In this document: positions 11,538 to 19,098 of the stretch, piece after piece
How positions within the stretch are numbered: the first letter of the stretch is position 1
How the letters are laid out: every line of letters starts with the position of its first letter
Source: Pseudomonadales bacterium
GTDB lineage: Bacteria > Pseudomonadota > Gammaproteobacteria > Pseudomonadales > Azotimanducaceae
Reading direction: 5' to 3'
Assembly (NCBI GenBank): GCA_019634925.1
Contig: JAHCAL010000008.1
Location: forward strand, 23,620-87,619
Length of the DNA stretch: 64,000 nucleotides
Position numbers and translations under genes: made by a program
Notes under the pieces: model-generated
Seen by the model: only the letters and a program-made list of their open reading frames with translations
The model's database searches: none
Told to the model about the DNA's origin: nothing

Positions 11538-12335
11538 TCAGACGACGCGGGATACGCCGCCGTCCATGTTGATCGCGCAGCCGGTCAGGTAGGAGCCGGC
11601 CTCCGAAGCCAGGAACAGCGCGAGGTTCGCGACTTCCTCCGGCTCGCCCATCCGGCCCATCGGCAGCCGCGCGCCTGCCGCAGCGACGAACTCCTCGAGC
11701 GTCCCGTTGCTGCCGCTCGCCTCGAAGCGCCGGCGGATCTGGTCGCTCTTGATGAAGCCGATCAGGAGCGCGTTGACCAGGATGTTGTGCGGCGCGCCTT
11801 CGTTGGCCAGCACCTTGCTGAGCGCCATGCCCGCGGCGCGGCTCACCGACGTGGGTGCGGTGTTGGCATCGGGCGTCTTCGCGTACACGTTCAGCAGGTT
11901 GATGATGCGGCCCCAGCGGTTGGCCTGCATGTGCGGCCATACGAGGCGGGTCAGCCGGATCGCGGCGAAGAGCTTGAGGTCGAGATCGGCCTGCCAGGCG
12001 GTGTCGGTGATCTGCATGAACGGTCCCCCGGCCGACTGACCGGCGTTGTTGACCAGGATGTCGATCGGGCCCAGCGTCTCGACTATCCGGCGGTGCGCGT
12101 CGACGATCTGTTCCGGATTCGCGACGTCGCAGGTGCAGGCCGCGACGCTTGCGCCCGGCGGTGCGGCGTCCGCGTGAGCCTCGATCGCGGCACGCGCGGC
12201 TTCCAGCGGCTCCGCTCGCCGCGCGACGATGGCGACCCGGGCGCCGGCGCGGTAGAACGCGGTGGCGGTTGCAAGCCCCAGTCCGAGGCTCCCGCCGGTG
12301 ATCAGCGCGACGCGTCCCTGCAGGTTGGTATCCAT
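11538..12335 (-). CDS. SDR-fold oxidoreductase with altered catalytic tetrad
   Basis: A 265-residue classical-length SDR. The cofactor loop is seen as TGGSLGLGLATATAF and the NNAGQSAGG motif is intact. At the place where the active-site Y-x-x-x-K should be, the sequence reads PTSVSRAAGMALSKVL, so Tyr and Lys are replaced by Thr and Arg, and the usual Ser region reads IINLLNVYAK. A BKR-like subgroup without the perfect tetrad is known, and this protein fits it. It may be a non-classical reductase or a binding protein. Lies between the NRDE gene and phoD, all on the minus strand. Confidence 0.85.
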   Translation of the reverse strand: MDTNLQGRVALITGGSLGLGLATATAFYRAGARVAIVARRAEPLEAARAAIEAHADAAPPGASVAACTCDVANPEQIVDAHRRIVETLGPIDILVNNAGQSAGGPFMQITDTAWQADLDLKLFAAIRLTRLVWPHMQANRWGRIINLLNVYAKTPDANTAPTSVSRAAGMALSKVLANEGAPHNILVNALLIGFIKSDQIRRRFEASGSNGTLEEFVAAAGARLPMGRMGEPEEVANLALFLASEAGSYLTGCAINMDGGVSRVV

Positions 12336-12364
12336 GCGGCGTTCCTCCCCTCGGTGGCCGATAC

Positions 12365-13114
12365 TCAGGTTTCGATGTCGAATTCGAACGTGGCGCGCCC
12401 GCCGGGGCGGCCGCGCGCAAAATATTCCTGCTCGACGAACGTCACCCGTCGGCGCCCGATCACCACGGCGGTGCTGGCGCGGGTGCCGTAGTCGTCCCCG
12501 GCGATGAAGCAGGATGCGACCCGCCGCTCCAGCTCCAGCGGGCGTCCGCGCTTCGGCAGTTCGCGATCCGGCGGCACGGTGCGGTCGGCGAGCAGTTCGA
12601 TCAGCCGGTCCGGATCCGGCGTACCCGCGACCTCGGCCGCGAGCGCCTGGCGGCCGCGCATCACCTTCGGCCAGGTCGCGCCGAGCTCCGCATTGGCGAG
12701 CCCGTAGACGCCGGGAGCGAGGTCTTCGGTGTGGCCGCGGTTGGACGTGTAGACCAGTCGTTCGCCGTCGAACAGCAGCAGGTTGAAGCCGCGGTAGGCG
12801 CCGGTGTGCAGGCCGTGCGCGAACGCGTGGGCATCAGTCGTGGCCGACAGGAAGCCTTCGGTCAGGAGCCCGCGGCTGAGCGGGGCTTCGGAGGGGCCTT
12901 CCTCGGCGAAATTGGTGACCGTCGCGAACCGGCCGCTGCGACTGACCCCGAGCCAGGTGCCGCCCGCCGAGAGGTCACGGCCGGCCAGCAGTGCCGGGCG
13001 ATCCTCCCAGTAATGTGCGGCGCGTGCCGGCCGCGCGTAGAATTCGTCGCGGTTGGCCGCGACCACCAGCGGGTGGCTCGAGTCGGGATCGAATGCGAAC
13101 AGCACCAGGCACAT
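12365..13114 (-). CDS. NRDE-family protein (TANGO2 homologue)
   Basis: A 249-residue protein opening with MCLVLFAF and VVAANRDEFYARP, the Asn-Arg-Asp-Glu signature of the NRDE/TANGO2 family. Cys2 next to the initiating Met is typical and suggests an N-terminal nucleophile fold. The family has been linked to handling of haem or acyl-CoA in eukaryotes, but the bacterial role is uncertain. First gene of a minus-strand group with the SDR gene (29-base gap) and phoD. Confidence 0.88.
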   Translation of the reverse strand: MCLVLFAFDPDSSHPLVVAANRDEFYARPARAAHYWEDRPALLAGRDLSAGGTWLGVSRSGRFATVTNFAEEGPSEAPLSRGLLTEGFLSATTDAHAFAHGLHTGAYRGFNLLLFDGERLVYTSNRGHTEDLAPGVYGLANAELGATWPKVMRGRQALAAEVAGTPDPDRLIELLADRTVPPDRELPKRGRPLELERRVASCFIAGDDYGTRASTAVVIGRRRVTFVEQEYFARGRPGGRATFEFDIET

Positions 13115-13237
13115 GGGGTGCAGAGTGTCCTTTCCTGTGGCCCGTCGTATGGCACGTCGAGTGGCCCGGCGCCGACAGGCGCGCCGCAGCAGAATTGAGG
13201 CCGCAGTCTAGCAGACGAGCAACGGAGGTTTCCGCCC

Positions 13238-14074
13238 GTGCAGCATCCCCACTACCCGGACATCGATCCGGTCATCGTGGCACTCGGCCCGCTGGCGATC
13301 CGCTGGTACGGGCTCGCCTATCTCGCCGCATTCGCGCTCTGCTGGTGGCTCGGCAGCCGGCGCGCCGCGCGTCCCGGCAGCGGCTGGACGGCGCAGGAAG
13401 TATCCGACGTGGTCTTCTACGGCGCGGTCGGCGCGGTACTCGGCGGACGCATCGGCTACACACTCTTCTACGGTTTCGAGCAACTCGCGCGGGATCCGCT
13501 GTTCATCCTGCGCGTGTGGGAAGGCGGCATGTCGTTCCATGGCGGTCTGATCGGAACGTTGCTGGCACTCGCCTGGTTCGGCCGCCGCACCGGGCGCACG
13601 TTCCTGCAGGTCGGCGACTTCGTCGCACCGCTGGTGCCGCTCGGGCTCGGTCTCGGCCGGCTCGGCAATTTCGCGAACACCGAGTTGCCCGGCCGCGCGA
13701 CCGAATCCGTGTTCGGCCTGATCTATCCGTGCGCGTCGGACGCGGTCCGTGCGCTGAACCCGTTCTGCACCGGCGAGTGGGAGGCGTTTGCACGCCATCC
13801 GTCGCCGCTCTACCAGGCGTTTGCCGAGGGGCTCATGCTGTTCGCCGTGGTCTGGTGGTTCTCGTCGCGCACGCGGCCGGTGGGCGCGGTATCCGGCGTG
13901 TTCCTGCTCGGCTACGGTGTGCTGCGCACGCTGACCGAGTTCTTCCGCGAGCCGGACGTGCATCTCGGGTTCGTGGCGCTCGACTGGCTGACCATGGGCC
14001 AACTGCTGTCGATCCCGATGATCGCCATTGGTATCCTGCTGATCCTGCGCAGCCGCCCGGCCGCGCAGGCCTGA
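13238..14074 (+). CDS. lgt: Prolipoprotein diacylglyceryl transferase
   Basis: A 278-residue inner membrane enzyme that moves the diacylglyceryl group of phosphatidylglycerol onto the lipobox cysteine of prolipoproteins, the first step of lipoprotein maturation. The key motif [12 protein letters not shown] (with the essential His) and the Lgt signature around [14 protein letters not shown] are present, as well as [14 protein letters not shown] near the N-terminus. About seven membrane helices are visible. It heads an lgt-thyA-folA run, a common gammaproteobacterial order. Confidence 0.95.
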   Translation: MQHPHYPDIDPVIVALGPLAIRWYGLAYLAAFALCWWLGSRRAARPGSGWTAQEVSDVVFYGAVGAVLGGRIGYTLFYGFEQLARDPLFILRVWEGGMSFHGGLIGTLLALAWFGRRTGRTFLQVGDFVAPLVPLGLGLGRLGNFANTELPGRATESVFGLIYPCASDAVRALNPFCTGEWEAFARHPSPLYQAFAEGLMLFAVVWWFSSRTRPVGAVSGVFLLGYGVLRTLTEFFREPDVHLGFVALDWLTMGQLLSIPMIAIGILLILRSRPAAQA

Positions 14075-14117
14075 CCGCCAACCGGCGCGCACCGACCAGG
14101 AACCCCGACCGGCAACG

Positions 14118-14912
14118 ATGAAGCAATACCTCGACCTGATGCGGCACATCCGCAAGCACGGCGTCCTCAAGGGCGACCGGACCGGGACCGGCACCTATAG
14201 CGTGTTCGGCTACCAGATGCGCTTCGACCTGGCCGAGGGTTTTCCGCTCGTCACCACCAAGAAGATGTTCCTGAAGGGCATCGTCCACGAGCTGCTCTGG
14301 TTCCTGCAGGGCACCACGAACATCAGGTACCTGCACGATCACGACGTGCACATCTGGGACGAATGGGCCGACGAACACGGCGAACTCGGCCCGGTGTACG
14401 GCTCACAGTGGCGCTCATGGCCCGGTCCGGACGGCCAGACCATCGACCAGATCGCGCGCGTGGTGGACGACATCCGCAGGAACCCGGACTCGCGCCGGCA
14501 CATCGTCAGCGCCTGGAACGTCGCCGAGGTCGACCGCATGGCGCTGCCGCCGTGCCATACGCTGTTCCAGTTCTACGTGGCGGAAGGCAAGCTCTCCTGC
14601 CAGCTCTACCAGCGCAGCGCCGACGTGTTCCTGGGCGTGCCGTTCAACATCGCCTCGTACGCGCTCCTGACCATGATGATCGCGCAGGTCTGCGATCTCG
14701 CGCCGGGCCATTTCGTGCACACGTTCGGCGACGCGCACCTGTACGTGAACCATCTCGAGCAGGCCGATCGCCAGCTCGCGCGCGAACCCCACCCGTTGCC
14801 GACCATGACGCTGAACCCCGCGGTGAAGGACATCTTCGGCTTCCGCTACGAGGACTTCACGCTCGCCGGCTATCGCTCGCACCCGGGCATCAAGGCGCCG
14901 ATCGCGGTCTGA
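14118..14912 (+). CDS. thyA: Thymidylate synthase
   Basis: A 264-residue enzyme, exactly the length of the Escherichia coli protein, making dTMP from dUMP with methylene-tetrahydrofolate. The catalytic cysteine lies at residue 146 in [12 protein letters not shown]. Other signatures are [17 protein letters not shown] and the C-terminal [20 protein letters not shown]. The stop overlaps the folA start (TGATG), coupling the enzyme to the reductase that regenerates its cofactor. Confidence 0.96.
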   Translation: MKQYLDLMRHIRKHGVLKGDRTGTGTYSVFGYQMRFDLAEGFPLVTTKKMFLKGIVHELLWFLQGTTNIRYLHDHDVHIWDEWADEHGELGPVYGSQWRSWPGPDGQTIDQIARVVDDIRRNPDSRRHIVSAWNVAEVDRMALPPCHTLFQFYVAEGKLSCQLYQRSADVFLGVPFNIASYALLTMMIAQVCDLAPGHFVHTFGDAHLYVNHLEQADRQLAREPHPLPTMTLNPAVKDIFGFRYEDFTLAGYRSHPGIKAPIAV

Positions 14913-15421
14913 TGGCGATGCGCATCGCGCTCATCTGGGCGATGGCCCGCAATCGGGTCATCGGCCGTGACAACGATCTGCCCTGGCACCTGCCGAAGGA
15001 CCTGAAGCACTTCATGCGCACGACCGTGGGCCACCCTGTGATCATGGGGCGGCGCACGTTCGAGTCGATGAACGCGCCGCTGCCGCAGCGCACCAACATC
15101 GTGGTGACCCGCAATCCCGACTACCGGCCGGCCGGCGCCCTGGTCGCCGCGGACCTCGACTCGGCACTCGCACTCGCGCGTGCGGAGTGCGCGACTTCCG
15201 GCAAGGACACGATCTTCATCGCCGGCGGTGCCGAGATCTATCGCCTGGGGCTCGAGATCGCCACCCACCTGATCGTCACCGAGATCGACGCCGAGTTCGC
15301 GGGCGACACGTTCTTTCCCGAGGTCGACTGGTCCGCCTGGCGGGAGGTCAGCTGCGAGGATCACGCGATCGATGCGGAACACGCCTGGCCGTTCAGCATC
15401 CGGGTGCTGGAGCGCCGCTAG
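14912..15421 (+). CDS. folA: Dihydrofolate reductase
   Basis: A 169-residue enzyme reducing dihydrofolate to tetrahydrofolate with NADPH. The N-terminus ALIWAMARNRVIGRDNDLPW, the motif VIMGRRTFESM, and FIAGGAEIYRLGL are all standard; the active-site acidic residue is in NDLPWHLPKDL. The ATG at 14912 overlaps the thyA stop; a second ATG at 14918 is an alternative two codons in. The next genes downstream belong to the restriction island, so the 3' end of folA marks the chromosome/island boundary. Confidence 0.95.
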   Translation: MAMRIALIWAMARNRVIGRDNDLPWHLPKDLKHFMRTTVGHPVIMGRRTFESMNAPLPQRTNIVVTRNPDYRPAGALVAADLDSALALARAECATSGKDTIFIAGGAEIYRLGLEIATHLIVTEIDAEFAGDTFFPEVDWSAWREVSCEDHAIDAEHAWPFSIRVLERR

Positions 15422-15430
15422 CAGTTTTTT
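15405..15430 (+). terminator. Possible intrinsic terminator at the folA 3' end
   Basis: TGCT at 15405-15408 pairs with AGCA at 15420-15423, with an inner AGC/GCT stem, followed by six T residues at 15425-15430. The stem is short and bulged and overlaps the last folA codons, so strength is uncertain. Confidence 0.4.
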
Positions 15431-15451
15431 CAGGATCGACTTTACTGCAGT

Positions 15452-15480
15452 TTGACAAGCCCCAGACTTGGGCGCAGTAT
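15452..15480 (+). promoter_or_regulatory. Sigma70-type promoter opening the restriction island
   Basis: A perfect -35 hexamer TTGACA (15452-15457), a 17-base spacer and a -10 CAGTAT (15475-15480; the A, A and T of positions 2, 5 and 6 match). It lies 37 bases before the GTG of the first island gene. Seen directly; activity is inferred. Confidence 0.6.
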
Positions 15481-15491
15481 CTGCCCAGTCT
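15464..15491 (+). promoter_or_regulatory. Inverted repeat spanning the -10 element (candidate operator)
   Basis: Left arm AGACTTGGGC (15464-15473) and right arm GCCCAGTCT (15483-15491) are complementary over nine pairs with one extra T, and the -10 hexamer sits between them. This position is what a repressor site would occupy. No regulator gene is adjacent. An alternative reading is a hairpin in the nascent RNA. Confidence 0.45.
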
Positions 15492-15516
15492 GCGTTATTG
15501 CAGGAAAGTCGTTCTT

Positions 15517-16089
15517 GTGATCAAGGCCCTTGGTGACATCGCCGAAGTCAGAGTGGGTTACTTCTTCCGATCGCGCCTCGAGCACGATCCGAAGGGCGAT
15601 GTGCTGGTCGTCCAGATGAAGGACATCGATGACAAGAGCGACCTTCAGCTCGGTGGCGCTGCGAGGGTTGTTCTGCCGAGCGGCAAGAGCCGTCATTTGC
15701 TCAAGGAAGGCGACCTGCTGTTCCGCTCGCGAGGGCGCAGCACGACCGCGGCGTTGGTGTCGTCTGACCTTGGGCCCGCCGTGCTTTCGGCACCGATGCT
15801 GTTGATTCGCCCGACCAAAGTGCTGCCAGCCTATTTGCAGTGGTTCATCAACTCGGGGACCGCGCAGCGGGTTCTGGCGGGGATGGCCAAAGGTACTCTG
15901 GTCTCGATGATCGGCGCCAAAGAGCTAAGGTCACTGGAGGTGCCGATCCCTCCTCCAGACCAACAGCGGAAAATTGCAGAGATATCAAAGCTCGCAAAGA
16001 GAGAGCAGCGCCTGATGGCCGACATCGCAGAAAAGAGCGAGAAGTGGGTCGAAACGGTGCTGATGCGGCGGGCAAGGAACACCCGGTAA
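15517..16089 (+). CDS. Half-length type I restriction specificity (HsdS-like) protein, single target-recognition domain
   Basis: A 190-residue protein beginning at GTG 15517 (AGGAAA ten bases upstream). It starts ALGDIAEVRVGYFFRSR, contains KEGDLLFRSRGRSTTAALV and ends its recognition domain with LVSMIGAKELRSLEVPIPPP then DQQRKIAEISKLAKREQRLM, a conserved HsdS helix. A full HsdS has two such units; this has one. Truncated S proteins in known type I systems can dimerise and give palindromic specificity, so it may form an alternative methylase with HsdM. It could also be a decayed copy, but the reading frame is intact. Codon composition is less GC-rich than flanking housekeeping genes. Confidence 0.8.
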   Translation: MIKALGDIAEVRVGYFFRSRLEHDPKGDVLVVQMKDIDDKSDLQLGGAARVVLPSGKSRHLLKEGDLLFRSRGRSTTAALVSSDLGPAVLSAPMLLIRPTKVLPAYLQWFINSGTAQRVLAGMAKGTLVSMIGAKELRSLEVPIPPPDQQRKIAEISKLAKREQRLMADIAEKSEKWVETVLMRRARNTR

Positions 16090-16098
16090 CCACCGGGT
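16081..16098 (+). other. Small stem-loop at the stop codon of the half-S gene
   Basis: ACCCGG (16081-16086) pairs with CCGGGT (16093-16098); the TAA stop begins the loop. It immediately precedes the larger hairpin. Confidence 0.4.
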
Positions 16099-16103
16099 TG
16101 GGT

Positions 16104-16135
16104 GGTGGCAGCGGCGCGCCAACGCCGCTGCCACC
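16104..16135 (+). terminator. Strong GC-rich hairpin after the half-S gene
   Basis: A perfect 13-base-pair stem (16104-16116 with 16123-16135) and a six-base loop. Only a short pyrimidine run (CTTCTT) follows, so it may act as an attenuator or RNA-stability element rather than a full terminator. Confidence 0.55.
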
Positions 16136-16177
16136 GGCTTCTTAAGTAGAGCAACCACTTAGAGAAGGAGTGGCAGT

Positions 16178-16480
16178 ATGTCCATCCAGATCGGTAACTA
16201 CAACTTCGAGGGCCCGTTCTCGCACACCAGTGCGCTGCACCCTCTGTCAGGGGTCTATGTGATCCTGGGCAGCAGCGGCGGCAGTAGTTGGAAAGTTGTG
16301 GACGTGGGCGAGTCGGCCCAGGTTCGCGACCGTGTCGAAAACCACGACCGCCGACCGTGCTGGCAACGGCATGGTCATACCGAGCTCGCGGCGGCAGCGC
16401 TGTATACGGACGCGCAGCAGCGGATGTTGATCGAGCGCAGTCTCCGTCTCACCTACAACCCGCCCTGCGGGCAACGCTGA
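16178..16480 (+). CDS. Small GIY-YIG-like nuclease-fold protein
   Basis: A 100-residue protein. GVYVIL and VVDVGES take the places of the GIY and YIG strands; QVRDRVENHDR gives the conserved helix with Arg; IERSLR supplies the usual catalytic Glu, and YNPPCG the conserved Asn. All elements of a minimal GIY-YIG domain are therefore present, without any DNA-binding extension. GAAGGAG precedes the ATG. It lies in the type I restriction island between two strong hairpins. It may cut or bind DNA or act on restriction products; no direct evidence shows which. Confidence 0.65.
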   Translation: MSIQIGNYNFEGPFSHTSALHPLSGVYVILGSSGGSSWKVVDVGESAQVRDRVENHDRRPCWQRHGHTELAAAALYTDAQQRMLIERSLRLTYNPPCGQR

Positions 16481-16485
16481 GCGTA

Positions 16486-16511
16486 CGGTCCGGGGCTCAT
16501 GCCCCGGACCG
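16486..16511 (+). terminator. GC-rich hairpin between the GIY-YIG gene and hsdM
   Basis: An 11-base-pair perfect stem (16486-16496 with 16501-16511) with a TCAT loop, just before the hsdM ribosome site. There is no T tract. Probably an attenuator or processing site separating the two small genes from hsdM. Confidence 0.5.
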
Positions 16512-16535
16512 CCTTCATCCGAGGGGAATAGAACA

Positions 16536-18095
16536 ATGAGCAATCCAGTTTCCCAGCAGGAGGTCAACGCAACGGCCTGGGCCGCCTGCGACACCTTTCG
16601 CGGCGTCGTGGATCCGGCGCAGTACAAGGACTACATCCTGGTGATGCTGTTCCTCAAGTACATCAGCGACCAGTGGGCCGACCACTACGCCGAGTACCAG
16701 AAGGAGTACGGCGACAACGAGGAGCGCATCCGCCGCAAGCTGGAGCGTGAGCGCTTCATCCTGCCCTACGTCGAATTCAAGGAAGAGAAGACCGGCGAGA
16801 TCACCGACCGCTTCCTGGCCGACTTCCACGCCCTGTACGAGCGGCGCAAGGCGGCCAACCTCGGCGAGCTGATCAACATCGTGCTCGACCACATCGAGGA
16901 GGCCAACAAGGCCAAGCTCGAAGGCGTGTTCCGCAACATCGACTTCAACTCCGAGGCCAATCTCGGCAAGACCAAGGACCGCAACCGCCGCCTGGAAAAT
17001 CTGCTGGGCGATTTCGCCAAGCTCGACCTCCGTCCCTCGCGCGTATCCGAGGACGTGATCGGCGACACCTACATCTACCTGATCGAACGCTTCGCCTCCG
17101 ACGCCGGCAAGAAGGCCGGCGAGTTCTACACGCCCAAGCAAGTATCGAAGCTGCTGGCACAACTGGCCGCCCCCAAACCCGGCGACCGCATCTGCGACCC
17201 CACCTGCGGCGCCGGTGGCCTGCTGATCGAAGCCGCCGCGCTGGTGGAAGCGCAAGGCAGCCGCGACTTCGCGCTGTTCGGCCAGGAGGTCAATGGCAGT
17301 ACCTGGGCGCTAGCACGCATGAACATGTTCCTGCACGGCAAGGACGCCGCCCGCATCGAATGGGGTGACACCCTCAACAGCCCGGCGCTGGTCGAGGCCG
17401 ACCGCCTGATGCGCTTCAACGTGGTGGTGGCCAACCCGCCCTTCAGTCTCGACAAATGGGGCGGCCAGGAGGTCGAGGCCGACCGCTACAGCCGCTTCTG
17501 GCGCGGCCTGCCGCCCAAGTCCAAGGGCGACTACGCCTTCATCACCCACATGATCGAAACCGCGCTGCCGCAGGAAGGCCGCGTGGCCGTGGTGGTGCCG
17601 CACGGCGTGCTGTTCCGGGGCGGCGCCGAGGGCCGCATCCGCCGCGCCTTGATCGAGGAGAACCTGCTCGATGCCGTCATCGGCCTGCCGGGCAACCTGT
17701 TTCCCACCACCTCGATCCCGGTCGCCATCCTGGTGTTCGATCGCGCCCGCGAAAAGGGCGGCGCCCGCGAGGCCTGCCAGGACGTGCTGTTCATCGACGC
17801 CAGCCGCGATTACCAGAGCGGCAAGAACCAGAACGCACTCCTCGAGGAGCACATGGCCAAGGTGCTCGCCACCTTCCGCGCCCGGCAGCCGGTGGACAAA
17901 TACGCCCATGTCGCGAGCCTCAAGGAGATCGCCGACAACGACTTCAACCTCAACATCCCGCGCTACGTCGACACCTTCGAGGAAGAGGAAGAGATCGACG
18001 TCGCCGCCGTCGAGCAGGAGATCGAGCGCCTGGAAGGCGAACTGGCCGAAGTGCGCACGCGCATGAAGCAGTACCTCAAGGAGCTGGGCGTATGA
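16536..18095 (+). CDS. hsdM: Type I restriction-modification DNA methyltransferase subunit
   Basis: A 519-residue N6-adenine methyltransferase subunit. The N-terminal helical domain begins QQEVNATAWAACDTFRGVVD. The SAM-binding motif DPTCGAGGLL starts at residue 221 and the catalytic NPPF is at 300-303. The C-terminus is a coiled coil rich in Glu (EIDVAAVEQEIERLEGELAE) that contacts the S subunit. GAGGGGA lies nine bases before the ATG. The stop overlaps the rhuM start (ATGA). Confidence 0.95.
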   Translation: MSNPVSQQEVNATAWAACDTFRGVVDPAQYKDYILVMLFLKYISDQWADHYAEYQKEYGDNEERIRRKLERERFILPYVEFKEEKTGEITDRFLADFHALYERRKAANLGELINIVLDHIEEANKAKLEGVFRNIDFNSEANLGKTKDRNRRLENLLGDFAKLDLRPSRVSEDVIGDTYIYLIERFASDAGKKAGEFYTPKQVSKLLAQLAAPKPGDRICDPTCGAGGLLIEAAALVEAQGSRDFALFGQEVNGSTWALARMNMFLHGKDAARIEWGDTLNSPALVEADRLMRFNVVVANPPFSLDKWGGQEVEADRYSRFWRGLPPKSKGDYAFITHMIETALPQEGRVAVVVPHGVLFRGGAEGRIRRALIEENLLDAVIGLPGNLFPTTSIPVAILVFDRAREKGGAREACQDVLFIDASRDYQSGKNQNALLEEHMAKVLATFRARQPVDKYAHVASLKEIADNDFNLNIPRYVDTFEEEEEIDVAAVEQEIERLEGELAEVRTRMKQYLKELGV

Positions 18096-19096
18096 GCGGC
18101 GGCGAACTGATCCTCTACACCTTGGATGACGGCAGCGCCGCCATCCAGCTGCGTGCCGAGGGGGGCACGGTGTGGCTCACCCAGCTCGAAATGGCCACTC
18201 TGTTCGATACGTCCAAACAGAACGTCAGCCTGCACATCAGGAACATCCTGGCCGAGGGCGAACTGTCGCTGGCAGTCGTCAAGGAATACTTGACAACAGC
18301 CAGTGACGGGAAGAGCTACAAAACAAAGACATACAACCTCGACATGATCCTGGCCGTCGGCTACCGGGTGCGCTCCCCGCGCGGCACCCAGTTCCGCCAG
18401 TGGGCCACCACCCACCTGCGCGAGTACCTGGTCAAGGGCTTCGTGCTGGACGACGCCCGGCTCAAGGAGCCCGGCGGCTGGGACTACTTCGACGAGCTGC
18501 TGGCGCGCATCCGCGACATCCGTGCCTCGGAAAAGCGCTTCTACCAGAAGATCCGCGACATCTACGCCACCGCCGTGGACTACGACAACAAGTCCGAGGC
18601 CGCCCAGCTGTTCTTCAAGAAGGTGCAGAACAAGATGCTGTGGGCCGTCACCGGCCACACCGCGCCCGAACTCATCGCCGACCGCGCCGACCCCGCCCTG
18701 CCCAACATGGGCCTGACCACCTGGGCCCGCGGCCGGGTGCGCAAGCAGGATGTGACCGTCGCCAAGAACTACCTCAACCGCGAAGAGATCGAGGCTCTGG
18801 ACCGCATCGTGGTCATGTACCTCGACTACGCTGAGGACCAGGCCCAGCGCCGCCGCACCCTGACCATGCGCGACTGGGAAGAAAAGCTCGACGCCTTCCT
18901 GCAGTTCAACGAACGCGAGGTGCTGACCCACGCCGGCACGCTGCGCGCAGATGTAGCGGAGAAGCTGGCGCTGGAGCGCTACGAGAGCTTCGACACAGCC
19001 CGGCGCGAGGCGGCGCAGCTGGCGGCGGACGTTGAGGATATGGCGGCGCTGGAGCAGACAGAGCGGGCCTTGGAAGGCAAGGGGCGAGGGAAGTAG
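18092..19096 (+). CDS. rhuM: RhuM-family protein embedded between hsdM and hsdS
   Basis: A 334-residue protein of the RhuM family, first named in Salmonella pathogenicity islands. An N-terminal DNA-binding-like region (VWLTQLEMATLFDTSKQNVS, then HIRNILAEGEL) is followed by the core with GYRVRSPRGTQFRQWAT and ILA-type helices typical of the family, and a C-terminal helical part. The ATG overlaps the hsdM stop, so it should be translated together with the methylase. Its biochemical role is unknown. The association with type I restriction operons is widespread, which suggests a role in controlling the system or in an added defence layer, but this is inference. Confidence 0.88.
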   Translation: MSGGELILYTLDDGSAAIQLRAEGGTVWLTQLEMATLFDTSKQNVSLHIRNILAEGELSLAVVKEYLTTASDGKSYKTKTYNLDMILAVGYRVRSPRGTQFRQWATTHLREYLVKGFVLDDARLKEPGGWDYFDELLARIRDIRASEKRFYQKIRDIYATAVDYDNKSEAAQLFFKKVQNKMLWAVTGHTAPELIADRADPALPNMGLTTWARGRVRKQDVTVAKNYLNREEIEALDRIVVMYLDYAEDQAQRRRTLTMRDWEEKLDAFLQFNEREVLTHAGTLRADVAEKLALERYESFDTARREAAQLAADVEDMAALEQTERALEGKGRGK

Positions 19097-19098
19097 GA

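Noticed and set aside
15187..15516. Upstream extension of the half-S frame into folA
   Set aside because: It would overlap folA; the GTG at 15517 has a good ribosome site and starts at the usual HsdS opening.
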